Shown one piece after another: positions 17,379 to 26,315 of a stretch of DNA of 64,000 nucleotides. A program made the translations under genes and the position numbers. The DNA is from Streptomyces sp. WZ-12 (lineage in GTDB: Bacteria; Actinomycetota; Actinomycetes; Streptomycetales; Streptomycetaceae). Where the stretch lies: NCBI RefSeq assembly GCF_028898845.1, contig NZ_CP118574.1:620001-684000 (forward strand), read 5' to 3'. The notes beneath the pieces are model-generated. The model was not told where the DNA came from. It did not search any database and saw only the letters and a list, made by a program, of their open reading frames with translations. Position 1 is the stretch's first letter. Every line of letters starts with the position of its first letter.

Positions 17379-17921
17379 TTATTGAGCGGTCAGGCGTTTG
17401 TTGATGTCCTCGACGTCGAACTGGCTGGGGTCGAAGGCGCCGCCGACCCATTCGAGGAGTTCGTCGTGTTCCTCGTGTTCGGGGTCGGTGATGGCTTCGA
17501 GGAAGTTCGCGTAGCCCCACGGGCCGCCGCAGTCCTCGGGCGGACAGGCCCGGCGACCGGTCAGGCAGCGGGGATAGGCCGTTTCGGGGTCCCGGGGCAG
17601 GGCCTTCTCCACCTCGATGCGGTGCACCCAGTCGTCACCGAAGTCGTAGGTGTAGCTGATCTTGTCCCCGGCGGCTGGCGCGACGGCATGGAGCGGGACC
17701 TTGCGTTCGTCGCGGTGGCCGAGCTCGCTGTCGCGGCGGCCGTAGTCACCGGCCGGGGTCTCGAAGAGGTGCATGTGGTAGTTCTCCCAGCCCATCGCCT
17801 GCTGGATCACCAGGTGCAGGCGATCGAGCGTGAGGTCGGCCGGAACCTGCAGCCGCCGCCAGACCGGCGGGCGGATGTCGGTCAGGGTGACCTTGATCTG
17901 CAGGACGGAGTCAGCGGGCAT
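17379..17921 (-). CDS. Plasmid pRiA4b ORF-3 family protein
   Basis: 180 aa from ATG 17921. Family pattern throughout: LQIKVTLTDIRPPVWRRLQV, LDRLHLVIQQAMGWENYHMH, ISYTYDFGDDWVHRIEVEK, CLTGRRACPPEDCGGPWGY and FDPSQFDVEDINKRL. Related proteins occur with mobile elements such as IS1096; their biochemical role is unknown. The start overlaps the end of the IS630-type transposase by 11 bases and the gene lies inside the element's inverted repeats, so it is probably part of the mobile unit. Confidence 0.88.
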   Translation of the reverse strand: MPADSVLQIKVTLTDIRPPVWRRLQVPADLTLDRLHLVIQQAMGWENYHMHLFETPAGDYGRRDSELGHRDERKVPLHAVAPAAGDKISYTYDFGDDWVHRIEVEKALPRDPETAYPRCLTGRRACPPEDCGGPWGYANFLEAITDPEHEEHDELLEWVGGAFDPSQFDVEDINKRLTAQ

Positions 17922-18986
17922 GGCACGGTTCCTTCGCAGCGACGGCGCTCTCGTCCTCAGTCTGGCGGGGCCGCCCCTTGTAGTTCCAACTGAACGGGCG
18001 GGCAGTCTCGTTGTGGGCGATGGCGAAGTCGGTGACCTTCTCCAGCAGGTCGGCGCGGGAGGAGAAGTCCCCGTGCCGCAGGACGGCGCGGGCCAGGAGC
18101 GAGAAGAAGATCTCCACCTGGTTCAGCCAGGAGGCGTGTTTGGGGGTGTAGTGCGCCACGATGCGGGGGTGTTTCGCCAGCCAGGCCCGGGTGGCCTTGG
18201 AGGTGTGCGAGGAGCCGTTGTCCAGCACCAGATGGATCGTCAGATCTGTGGGAATGCATCGCTCCAGCCGGGCCAGGAACCGGATGAAGTGCGCGGAGTC
18301 GTTGCGCGGCAACTCCTCCACGACGGCCTGTCCTGTGTGCACGTCCAGCGCGGCGGTGACCGAGACGGTGCCGTGGCGGACGTACTCGAACTCCCGCCAG
18401 CGCACCCGCCCGGGGCCGGGCGGCCGGTCGGGGTGCTTGCGGGAGCGGGCGGCCATCGCGGTCTTCTCGTCCACCGAGAGCACCACCGAGCGCGGCGGGC
18501 AGGTGCGGTAAAGGTCGCAGACCTCGGCCGCCTTGCTGAAGAACTGTGGGTCGGCGGGCCGGGTCAGCCAGCCGCGGACCCGGTGCGGCTTGACCTGGAG
18601 CGCGGCGAGGATGCGCCCGGCCTGGGAGGCGGAGTTACCGGTGTCCGCCAGGTGAGCGGCGATCAGCCGGTCGACCAGCCACCATAAGGGCGCGGCGGCG
18701 TACTGGTGGCCGTCGCGACGATCCGCAGCCGGACCTCCGGCCCGTACACGGGCGGCCGGCCCGAACGGGGCCGGTCCTCCAGCCCGGCCAGCCCCTCTTG
18801 GGCATATCGGTCGCGCCACCGCACCACCGTGGAGACATCCACCCGCACGATCTCCGCTATCCGCCAGGCCGAGCACCCACCAGCAGCCAGCAGGACTATA
18901 CGAGCCCGGCGGACCACACGCTGTGGAGCGGTATGCGCACGCACCCGCTCCAACAGCACGCAACGATCATCAGGATCAAGCACCAT
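17911..18986 (-). pseudogene. IS630-family transposase in two frames
   Basis: The N-terminal part (from 18986: MVLDPDDRCVLLERVRAHTA, then a helix-turn-helix WRIAEIVRVDVSTVVRWRDRY) and the DDE part (VVLSVDEKTAM, HLVLDNGSSHTSKAT, HASWLNQVEIFFSLLARAVL) are in different frames. They would join by a -1 shift at 'GGTCGACCGG' near 18662; a missing C explains it simply. No slippery run is present, so a frameshift mutation is more likely than programmed shifting. All three catalytic acidic residues are present. Confidence 0.85.
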
Positions 18987-19034
18987 GCCCGATCAACGAG
19001 CCGATGGCCATCGGCGGAACTTCCGCGGCGCAGC

Positions 19035-19455
19035 ACCAGGCTGCTCGATGGCGATATGGGTTCGTGACCGCCTCCACGGGCCGTCGAACGACAAGGACTT
19101 CGCCGACTGGTATCGACGTGACGGTCGTCTGCGCCTCTCACCTCGGTTCAGCGGATGTGAAGGCAGTCTTCGGCTGGTCATATGCTCCGCCCAAGGCACG
19201 CAGACACTCGGCACGAAGGCCGTAGGTATGAGCCTGTCGCATCACGTTGTTGGGCGTGGGCCCATCCACCATCCATCGGTGACGACATCGGCCGGCGACC
19301 GACCGAGTTCCGATCCGTGAGGCGGCCGTATCGCTCAACCCACACCTTCTCGGCCTCGGCCGAGCCGCTTCGCACACGGTGACGCGTACATGCGCACCCT
19401 CGTCGGCTCCCCGGACTGGGCGGGTCCGGCGAGACCGGAGCAACGAGCGCCCAAG
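19035..19455. other. Gene-free interval beside the IS630-type element
   Basis: No recognisable product on either strand. Short open frames exist but show no family motif. It may hold the decayed remains of whatever the element inserted beside. Confidence 0.4.
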
Positions 19456-20061
19456 TCACCGGTTCCTGGTGGCGTCGTTGACGAGTTTCACCAAGACCCG
19501 CCGCCGCTCCTGGGGGCTTTCGTTCGCGGCCTCCCCCAGCATGAGCGTGACCGCCGAGGGCACGGCCAGCCACCACGCCGCCAGCGCGCGGGCGGAATAG
19601 AGCAGGTACGCCGGAGCGACGTCGGTGCGCAGGAACCCGTCGGCCTGAGCCTTGGCGACCGCGCGGACATTGTCCGCGTAGTGCTCGGACCGTTCCCGGG
19701 CCGCGGCGAGCGACGCGCGGCCGGACTGTAGCGGATCCGGGTCCAGCCCCTCCCACAACAGCAACCGCAGGTAGTGCGGGTAGGCCCGGTGGTAATCCCA
19801 TACCCGGCCGGCGAACTCCCCGAGGTCCGCGGCCTGTTGCTCGGCCAGCGGGACGGCGACGGCGAGCTTACTCATCTCCTGTTCCAGCACCGCACTGAAC
19901 AGTTTCTGCTTGCTGCCGAAGTACTGGTAGATCCGCTCCTTGTTGACCCCGGCACGGGCGGCAAGGCGATCCACCCGCGCGCCCAGCGGGCCGTGTTCGC
20001 TGTACTCGAAGACGGCGGCGTCCAACAGCCGCTGCCTGGTTCGCTCGGTGTCCCAGGCCAT
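19456..20061 (-). CDS. TetR-family transcriptional regulator
   Basis: 201 aa from ATG 20061 (MAWDTERTRQRLLDAAV). DNA-binding domain: VDRLAARAGVNKERIYQYFGSKQKLFSAVL (about 28-57). The ligand-binding half is helical, with AYPHYLRLLLWEGLD typical of TetR_C proteins. It diverges from a SnoaL-like gene, and the gap between the starts contains two copies of a palindrome, so it probably represses both itself and that gene. Confidence 0.9.
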   Translation of the reverse strand: MAWDTERTRQRLLDAAVFEYSEHGPLGARVDRLAARAGVNKERIYQYFGSKQKLFSAVLEQEMSKLAVAVPLAEQQAADLGEFAGRVWDYHRAYPHYLRLLLWEGLDPDPLQSGRASLAAARERSEHYADNVRAVAKAQADGFLRTDVAPAYLLYSARALAAWWLAVPSAVTLMLGEAANESPQERRRVLVKLVNDATRNR

Positions 20062-20081
20062 GACGTCATGGTACCAATCTC

Positions 20082-20136
20082 CAACTCGCCAGTTGTACTC
20101 GTTCGGACAGCACGTTAAAATCCAACTCACCAGTTG
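20082..20136. promoter_or_regulatory. Two TetR-type operator palindromes (CAACT-N4-AGTTG)
   Basis: CAACTCGCCAGTTG at 20082-20095 and CAACTCACCAGTTG at 20123-20136, differing in one spacer base and set 41 bases (about four helical turns) apart. They lie between the divergent TetR and SnoaL-like genes. Confidence 0.75.
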
Positions 20137-20162
20137 CATATTTCGTCCGCAGTGGAGCATCG

Positions 20163-20567
20163 ATGGGCGATGGATCAACAACCAGAGCAACGTTGCAGGA
20201 CGTCTTCCGCACGGTCTCGGAAACCGGATTCGGTGAGAGATTTCTCGACCGGCTCGCCGACGACCTCGTGTTCACCGCCGCCGGGACCTCGCCGCTGGCC
20301 GGGCGCTACACCAGCAAGGCCGAGTACAGCGAAAAGGTCCTCGCTCGGCTGCACGAACGATTGGCCACCCCGATCCGCCCGACGGTCGAGCAGATGCTCG
20401 TGGACGGGGAGTGGGCGATGGTGCGCTTCCGTAGCGCGGGTGTCCACGGGCACAACGGGGCCGATTTCAGCATGCAGTACTGCTGGTTGATCCGGGTCGT
20501 CGACGACCGGATCGTCGAGATCACCGGTTTCTACGACACGAAGAAGATGATCGATTTGTTCGCCTGA
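20163..20567 (+). CDS. SnoaL/NTF2-like protein
   Basis: 134 aa from ATG 20163. Sequence pattern: FLDRLADDLVFTAAGTSPLAGRYTSKAEY, then VEQMLVDGEWAMVRFRSAG and ending VDDRIVEITGFYDTKKMIDLF, which matches the ketosteroid-isomerase-like class. Reaction unknown. Likely repressed by the divergent TetR through the two palindromes directly upstream. Confidence 0.82.
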   Translation: MGDGSTTRATLQDVFRTVSETGFGERFLDRLADDLVFTAAGTSPLAGRYTSKAEYSEKVLARLHERLATPIRPTVEQMLVDGEWAMVRFRSAGVHGHNGADFSMQYCWLIRVVDDRIVEITGFYDTKKMIDLFA

Positions 20568-20693
20568 GGACTGTTCACGTCGAGACTCGGCGTCGGCTCG
20601 CTGCTCGTGACACGACCGCGGTGGCAGCCAAGTAGCCGACCTGAACCGGCCTTTGGCCCATCCACCGGATTCCCACGCGAGAAAGGGCTGCCG

Positions 20694-21221
20694 ATGAACG
20701 ACAGCAAGTCCCTGGACGACCGGCTCCGCGTCATCGAAGACCGCCTGGCGATCTACAACCTGCTTGCTTCGCACCCGCTCAGTGCGGACACCGGCGAGCC
20801 GGACTTCATCGAATCCATCTACACGGAGACCGTCGTGTTCGACCGCGGCGCCGGACTGTCTGGCGCACACGGCCGCGACGCGATGGTCGACCTCGTCGAA
20901 AGCGCAGCACACCACACCGCGATCGCCGGCGGGCTCGCGCACTTCGGCAACCTGCCGCTCGTCGAACTGCACGGCGACACCGCCGTCGCCACGTCATACA
21001 TCGCCCTCATCACGCCAGACGGGAAGGGGCAAGAGCGCGAACTGGCGAACCACGGAACATCGACCGGGTTCCGCATCCATCGCCTCGTCGCCAACCGATG
21101 GTCCCTCGTCCGCGAAGACGGCCGGTGGTCGATCGCGGCGCGGACCGTCCTGCCCATGGACGGCAGCGGCCCCGCACTGGAGATGGTCCGCCAGGCCGCC
21201 ACCTACTACGCCGACCGCTGA
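20694..21221 (+). CDS. SnoaL_4-type nuclear-transport-factor-2-like protein
   Basis: 175 aa from ATG 20694 (MNDSKSLDDRLRVIEDRLAIYN) behind GAAAGG. The N-terminal helix LAIYNLLASHPLSADTGEPDFI and the segments FDRGAGLSGAHGRDAMVDLVE and VATSYIALITPDGKG place it in the larger NTF2-like group that includes ring-hydroxylating dioxygenase beta-subunit-like proteins. No partner oxygenase is visible. It follows the smaller SnoaL-like gene by 126 bases on the same strand. Confidence 0.75.
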   Translation: MNDSKSLDDRLRVIEDRLAIYNLLASHPLSADTGEPDFIESIYTETVVFDRGAGLSGAHGRDAMVDLVESAAHHTAIAGGLAHFGNLPLVELHGDTAVATSYIALITPDGKGQERELANHGTSTGFRIHRLVANRWSLVREDGRWSIAARTVLPMDGSGPALEMVRQAATYYADR

Positions 21222-21384
21222 ACGATCCCCCACGTACAACGACGTCCACCAGGCTGCGGGCGGACTTCATGACCGCCGCACCTGCCAGTCGCTCCACCGC
21301 TCGTAGGAGATCTTCAAGGCGAGTGCCCCGACGCGCCAACACAACGGGGTCACCTGGCCGCAGGCGGCACCAGAGCTGGATCCG

Positions 21385-22293
21385 TCAGAAGATCGCCAGT
21401 GGATTGACCGGGATGCCGGTCAGGCCGTGGATGCGCGGAGGTGCCACCGTGAGCAGGAAGGCGTAGCGGTTGAACTCCGCGCAGACGGCGGCCAGTTCTT
21501 CCAGTTCCGCGACGTCGATCAGGGGCATGCCCAGCAGCGGCAGAGCGACGCGGTGCAGGGGGCCGGGGACGGCGGGATCCACCGGCGGGTGGGCGTCGCC
21601 GAGGTCGCCGGCGTACAGGGACACGCCGCGCCGGTGCATCCACCGCACCGCGTCCAGGCTGATGCCCGGCATCGGCCTGTCGGGGTCGATGGTGTGGACC
21701 CACCCACAGCGCACCACCAAGGCGTCCCCGGACTCCAGCCGTACGCTCTGGCGCGTCTCGGCCGCCTCGAAGTCCTCTGAGGTGATGGGGTGCCCAGCGG
21801 GCAGCGGGCCGTCGAAGGCCAGGTCGAGCAAGACGCCCCGGGTGGCGATCCCGGCGGCGAACGCTGCCGTGGAACCGTGCCGCACGCCGGCCGGTGTCAC
21901 GCTCTCGGCGAGGGGGCGCCCCGGGTAGACCTGGCCGTCCAGGGTCTGGTGGCTCAGGGCGTCGAGGTGGGTCGAGCGGACGTGATGGTTGGTCACCAGC
22001 ATCACGTCCGCCGTCGCGGGTGCGCCTCCGGTGTACTGCATCAACTGCTGGACCGGCGAGACGTCCTGGGTCGTGGGCGCGAAGGGCCCGCTGACGAGCG
22101 GTGCCGGCCGGATCGGCTGGGCCAGTGAGACCGCTCGTCCGGTACGGGCCTCCGCGGCGCCCCTGGCCCGGGCTTCCTCGGTGATCAGGTTGAGCGTGCC
22201 CAGCTCGTCGCCCGGACCCCATCGGCCCCAATTGCTGGGGAAATCCTGCTCGTTGGCCGTTTTGGTGGCGTCGTTCTCCGGTTCCGTACTCAT
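21385..22293 (-). CDS. Cyclase-family protein (kynurenine-formamidase-like metal hydrolase)
   Basis: 302 aa from ATG 22293 (MSTEPENDATKTANEQDFPS). Hallmark metal-binding motif STHLDALSH at about residue 110, preceded by TNHHV; the segment SGDALVVRCGWV and the C-terminal GMPLIDVAELEEL also fit PF04199 cyclases. These are Mn/Zn enzymes acting on amide or lactone bonds. The start is a guess because the ribosome binding site is weak. It converges with the SnoaL-like gene and follows the TetR gene on the same strand. Confidence 0.88.
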   Translation of the reverse strand: MSTEPENDATKTANEQDFPSNWGRWGPGDELGTLNLITEEARARGAAEARTGRAVSLAQPIRPAPLVSGPFAPTTQDVSPVQQLMQYTGGAPATADVMLVTNHHVRSTHLDALSHQTLDGQVYPGRPLAESVTPAGVRHGSTAAFAAGIATRGVLLDLAFDGPLPAGHPITSEDFEAAETRQSVRLESGDALVVRCGWVHTIDPDRPMPGISLDAVRWMHRRGVSLYAGDLGDAHPPVDPAVPGPLHRVALPLLGMPLIDVAELEELAAVCAEFNRYAFLLTVAPPRIHGLTGIPVNPLAIF

Positions 22294-22390
22294 GGCGATG
22301 AACCTATGGGAAAGCGTCGGCCGCCCTTCCGGTGGGTGTGCCGCGGCCTCGTGGTCTACGGCCGCCGGGGGCGGGAGTCGGGCAGCGGTG

Positions 22391-22981
22391 TCATCGCGGG
22401 TGACCCAGCCCCGCGACGAGGAGCGAGACCAGTCGTCGTGCGTCGTATCGGGGGTCGCTCTCGGCGCCGATGCAGAGGTTTCCGATGCCGCGCATGAGCT
22501 GGTAGGCATCGATCCCGGAATGGATCTCACCGGAGTCGGCGGCAGCGTCGAGGAGTTGGGCGCACACCGGCAGCAGACGTTCGAGGAAGTAGGTGTGCAG
22601 CGTCTCGAAGCCGGCGCCGTCGCCCTGCATGGCGGCGGCTAGGCCGTGTTTGGTGACCAGGAAGTCGACGAAGAGGTCGATCCACTCCCCCAGGGCGGCA
22701 TGGGGTGTCGGGCCTGCCGCCAGTAGCGCTGGGCCGGCCTCGGCGCAGGCGTCGATCTGGTGCCGGTAGACGGCGATGACGAGGTCCGCCCGGGTCGGAA
22801 AGTGCCGGTAGATCGTGCCCAGGCCGACGCCGGCCTGGGCCGCAATGTCGCGGACCGGCGCTTCCACTCCCGAGGCGACGAAGACCGCGGCGGCAGCCTC
22901 CAGCAGGGTCTGCTGGTTGCGCCGGGCGTCCTTGCGCTTGGACTGGGACGAACTGCCCGAACCCTGGCCGCTGTCGCTCAC
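22391..22981 (-). CDS. TetR-family transcriptional regulator
   Basis: 196 aa from GTG 22981, chosen because GGAAGGAG lies 7 bases before it. Short Ser/Lys-rich N-terminus, then VRDIAAQAGVGLGTIYRHFPTRADLVIAVY (about 44-73) and a SBP-like helical C-terminal domain. It diverges from an alpha/beta hydrolase gene with two matching palindromes in between. Confidence 0.9.
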   Translation of the reverse strand: MSDSGQGSGSSSQSKRKDARRNQQTLLEAAAAVFVASGVEAPVRDIAAQAGVGLGTIYRHFPTRADLVIAVYRHQIDACAEAGPALLAAGPTPHAALGEWIDLFVDFLVTKHGLAAAMQGDGAGFETLHTYFLERLLPVCAQLLDAAADSGEIHSGIDAYQLMRGIGNLCIGAESDPRYDARRLVSLLVAGLGHPR

Positions 22982-23014
22982 CGCGGCACTCCTTCCGTGA
23001 GGTGCATTGCAAAC

Positions 23015-23053
23015 CGGAACGACGTTCCGTATCGTTAGCGGAGCAACGTTCCG
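23015..23053. promoter_or_regulatory. Two operator-like palindromes (CGGAAC-N3-GTTCCG)
   Basis: CGGAACGACGTTCCG at 23015-23029 is perfect; CGGAGCAACGTTCCG at 23039-23053 has one mismatch. Centres are 24 bases apart, upstream of the TetR start and in the promoter zone of the hydrolase. Confidence 0.7.
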
Positions 23054-23259
23054 TTTCCATCCGATGGTACCGGCGAGCGAGCCACCGAGGCCGCTGCTGC
23101 CGCCATCACGCTCCACCCGGGCAGAAGAGCACGGCCCGCCGGCGACCGACGCCGATACGGCATCACACGAGCAGCACTCCTCACTTCCCCACCCGAGCCA
23201 GCCCCGCGACGCCGCCAGCGAGCCAAACAGCACGAAGACACTGAACGAAAGGCACCTCC

Positions 23260-24204
23260 ATGTCCAACTCGAAGACCGCGAACGCCCAGCAGATCGCGGA
23301 CACACCCGCCACGACGGTGGTATCCGCGAGGCCGGTCGTCCTGTCCGCCCCGGGCCGCGGCGAGGACCTCCAAGTCCGCGTCTCCGCCCCCGCGACCGGC
23401 AGCAACCTGCCCGTCATCCTCTTCTCCCACGGCTTCGGTTGGTCGATGGACGGCTACGCCCCGCTGGCGGACCACTGGGCCGCACACGGCTTCGTGGTCA
23501 TCCAGCCCACCCACCTCGACTCCCGCACGCTCGGCATCCCCGCCGAGGACCCCCGCACGCCGCGGATCTGGCGCTTCCGCGTCGAAGACCTGACCCGCGC
23601 GCTCGACGGACTCGACGTTCTGCAAGCCTCCGTGCCCGGCCTCGCCGGACGACTCGACAGCGACCGCATCGCCGTGGCCGGCCACTCCTGGGGAGCCCAG
23701 ACAGCGAGCACGCTGCTGGGCGCCCGCGTCCTCAACTCCGAGGGCACGCCCGGCGAGGACATGTCCGACCCCCGCGTCACGGCCGGTGTGCTCCTCGCCC
23801 TGACCGGCCTCGGCGATGACCTGACCCCGTTCGCCGCCGAGCACTTCCCCTTCATGAGGCCGTCCTTCGCCACCATGACCACACCGGCCCTCATCGTCGC
23901 CGGCGACCACGACCAGTCCCACCTGTCCGCCCGCGGACCGGACTGGTTCACCGACCCCTATACCCACAGCCCGGCGAACAAGAGCCTGCTCACCGTGTTC
24001 GGAGCGGAGCACTCGCTCGGCGGCATCCCCGGCCGCCAGGTCGCCGAGACGACGGACGAGAGTCCCGAGCGCGTCGCCCTTGTCCAGCGCCTCACCACGG
24101 CCTTCCTTCGCAGCGCCCTGCACGGCGAGGACGCCGACTGGAAGGCGGCGGCCACCGCACTGGAGGGCGACCCCGCCGCGCTGGGGAGGCTGTGGAGCAA
24201 GTAG
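23260..24204 (+). CDS. Alpha/beta hydrolase (dienelactone-hydrolase/chlorophyllase-like)
   Basis: 314 aa from ATG 23260 (MSNSKTANAQQIADTPATTV), with GAAAGG upstream. Oxyanion segment FSHGFGWSMDGYAPL at about 55, nucleophile elbow GHSWGAQ at about 145, acid region IVAGDHDQSH and His in FGAEHSLGGIPG. This is the fold of acyl-ester hydrolases acting on small esters or lipids. No export signal is obvious. Probably repressed by the divergent TetR and co-transcribed with the F420 oxidoreductase 178 bases downstream. Confidence 0.88.
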   Translation: MSNSKTANAQQIADTPATTVVSARPVVLSAPGRGEDLQVRVSAPATGSNLPVILFSHGFGWSMDGYAPLADHWAAHGFVVIQPTHLDSRTLGIPAEDPRTPRIWRFRVEDLTRALDGLDVLQASVPGLAGRLDSDRIAVAGHSWGAQTASTLLGARVLNSEGTPGEDMSDPRVTAGVLLALTGLGDDLTPFAAEHFPFMRPSFATMTTPALIVAGDHDQSHLSARGPDWFTDPYTHSPANKSLLTVFGAEHSLGGIPGRQVAETTDESPERVALVQRLTTAFLRSALHGEDADWKAAATALEGDPAALGRLWSK

Positions 24205-24382
24205 ACGCATGCACCAGGGCCACGGCGCGGTGCCGGTACGTGGCACGAGGAGCGAACACCCGGGCACCCCCGCCCCGAGCCGTGAAGTGCCGCCCACCCC
24301 CGACCGGCACCTGGCAGAGATGGTCGACGCCACCAAGCAGTCCGCATCGCACGTCATCCGAACGAACAAGGACCCAACGCCC

Positions 24383-25276
24383 ATGACGCAGCCCCTCCCT
24401 CCGCGCTTCGGGATCATGACGGCCCCCTCGCAGGTCGACTACCACGACATCCTGCGGGTCTGGCACGAGGCCGACGCCATCCCGGAGATCGAACACGCCT
24501 GGCTGTTCGACCACCTCATGCCGATCGGCGGCGACCCCAACGGGGTTACCTACGAAGGCTGGACACTCCTCTCCGCCCTCGCGGCCCACACCCGGCGACT
24601 GCGCCTGGGCGTACTCGTGACGAGCAACCGCTTCCGCCCGCCCGCACTACTGGCCAAGATCGCCGCGACCGTCGACGTCGTCTCCGGCGGACGCCTCGAC
24701 TTCGGCATCGGCGTCGGATCTCGTCCCAGCCACCCCGCCGCCCGACGCGAGTACGAGGCCCATGGCCTGCCCTTCCACGACACCGACCGCGCCGTGGCCC
24801 ACCTCTCCGAAGCCTGCACCGTGATCCGGCGACTGTGGACCGAGGCCGAACCCTTCGACTTCCACGGCACCCACATCCAACTGACCGGCGCCTTCGGCAC
24901 CCCCAAGCCCGTTCAACGCCCCCACCCGCCCCTCCTCATCGGCGGACGCGCCGCCTCGACCCTGCGGGTCGTGGCCCAGCACGCCGACGTGTGGAACATC
25001 CCTGGCGGTGACATCGACGACGCGGTACGGCGCAGCGCGCTGCTGGACCGCTACTGTGCCGAGATCGGCCGCGACCCCGCCGCCATCACCCGCTCCACCG
25101 TGCTGCCGGTCTCCTACACTCACCCCGACGCGACCCGGAACGCGATCGGCGAGGCCACCAGCGCCGGGTTCCAGCACATCATCCTCGGCCTGCCGGCGCC
25201 CTACCCCGCGGGCGTCGCACGATGGATCGCCGACGAACTCATCACCAGTTCGCTCCGGGAACACCGCTCGGCGTGA
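24383..25276 (+). CDS. LLM-class F420-dependent oxidoreductase
   Basis: 297 aa from ATG 24383 (MTQPLPPRFGIMTAPSQVDY) with AAGGA upstream. Family marks: EHAWLFDHLMPIGGD, LRLGVLVTSNRFRPPALLAK, FGIGVGSRPSHP, RPHPPLLIGGRAASTL. It follows the hydrolase on the same strand, so hydrolysis plus F420-linked reduction may act on one substrate. Substrate unknown. Confidence 0.88.
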   Translation: MTQPLPPRFGIMTAPSQVDYHDILRVWHEADAIPEIEHAWLFDHLMPIGGDPNGVTYEGWTLLSALAAHTRRLRLGVLVTSNRFRPPALLAKIAATVDVVSGGRLDFGIGVGSRPSHPAARREYEAHGLPFHDTDRAVAHLSEACTVIRRLWTEAEPFDFHGTHIQLTGAFGTPKPVQRPHPPLLIGGRAASTLRVVAQHADVWNIPGGDIDDAVRRSALLDRYCAEIGRDPAAITRSTVLPVSYTHPDATRNAIGEATSAGFQHIILGLPAPYPAGVARWIADELITSSLREHRSA

Positions 25277-25657
25277 ACGTGAAAACGCCACGCCCCAGAA
25301 CGGAATAGCAACGTTAGTGATGCGCCCCGACCTCACCGCCGACGTTGAGCAGGGGCCACCAAGTGGCATCACCCCCACCCCGCACATCAACTTTGATCAG
25401 GGTTCACTTTCCTGGCCTTACGGAATGCTTACCAATTGACATAGCCTCTGACCAAAACGAGATCAGCGGCACCTGATCAAGACTCATCAGCCGGATTAAT
25501 TACGGCATTCTTACAGCGCGGAAAATCTGCTTGCCGCATTCACGCCCGCCCAATTGAATCGTGGTTACCGGGAGGCGTTCCGGGTGGCCGAATGGGTCGA
25601 CCACCGAGAGTCAACCGGTGCCGCTGAAGGGCGGCCAAACCCAAAGGGGATGGTCAC
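25277..25657. other. AT-richer gene-free interval upstream of the secreted protein gene
   Basis: Base composition drops clearly between about 25290 and 25560. TTGACA occurs at 25436-25441, but no good -10 hexamer follows at the right distance. It should carry the promoter of the secreted protein gene. No coding frame is supported. Confidence 0.45.
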
Positions 25658-26071
25658 GTGTTTCGCGACAAGGGGACGACAATCTCGAAAGAGGGCAGTC
25701 GGGCGTCTCGCGGCAAAAAGCTCGGGAGGGCGCTCGCGGTAGGGGCATCCGTCGTCGCACTCGCCTCGGTGTCGTTCGTGGGCGCGGGTCCGGCGTACGC
25801 GGGCAGCAACGGCCAGATGGTCGGCGTGTCGACCAGGTACTACCCTAACGCCCGCGTTTGCGGGAACAACCAGAACAACGTTTACACCTGCACGCCTTGG
25901 TTCCGGGCCGGCTCCGCTCCGCGGGTCTACCCGAACTACTGGTTCAAGGGCTACGTCCAAATCAGTAGCGGGTCCGGACTCGTCGCACGCAAAAGCATCC
26001 ACGTATACGTTCCGGTGAGTCAGGGAAGTGACTACTTCATCTACGACGGCTTCGCCAAGTACACCTTGTAG
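25658..26071 (+). CDS. Small secreted protein of unknown function
   Basis: 137 aa from GTG 25658, with AAGGGGA upstream. A Streptomyces-style signal peptide is clear: positive region (about 1-25, ending RGKKLGR), hydrophobic core ALAVGASVVALASVSFVGAG and cleavage after PAYA at about residue 48. The mature ~90 residues are rich in Tyr, Ser, Asn and Gly and have two cysteines, one in ARVCGNN and one in YTCTPW, suitable for one disulfide. Beta-strand patterns suggest a compact secreted domain. I recognise no family. A strong terminator follows. Confidence 0.8.
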   Translation: MFRDKGTTISKEGSRASRGKKLGRALAVGASVVALASVSFVGAGPAYAGSNGQMVGVSTRYYPNARVCGNNQNNVYTCTPWFRAGSAPRVYPNYWFKGYVQISSGSGLVARKSIHVYVPVSQGSDYFIYDGFAKYTL

Positions 26072-26091
26072 CCATCCCGGCTGAGCCAAGT

Positions 26092-26135
26092 AGGGAGCGC
26101 CGGTCGGATTTCTGATTCCCGAACCGGCGCTCCCT
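26092..26135 (+). terminator. Strong hairpin after the secreted protein gene
   Basis: AGGGAGCGCCGGT (26092-26104) and ACCGGCGCTCCCT (26123-26135) form a perfect 13-bp stem, 20 bases past the stop codon. Confidence 0.8.
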
Positions 26136-26315
26136 GCCGAAGGCGGTTGCCACCAGAACTCACCGTCAGGGAAAGCGATGACCGCCGCGGCGAGCGCGCG
26201 GCAACCGAAGAGGGGAAATCTTGGCATCGTCGAATGCCGATCGCGTCTCTAAGTCCTGTCCCGTAAATGATCTACGAAGGGGGTGAGATGTATGGCGGGG
26301 CCGCCAGGGGCGTGT

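Larger units (their letters stand above)
17352..19034 (-). mobile_element. IS630-type element carrying a pRiA4b-ORF3 gene (about 1.68 kb)
   Basis: Inverted repeats at 17352-17375 and 19011-19034 agree in 21 of 24 bases, with core AAGTTCCGCCG on the left strand. The transposase start lies 25 bases inside the right repeat and the pRiA4b-type gene stops 3 bases inside the left one, so both genes fill the element exactly. A TA duplication is not evident at these ends. Confidence 0.72.

Noticed and set aside
19138..19443. Minus-strand frame beside the IS630-type element
   Set aside because: No start signal, no motif, no homologue recognised.
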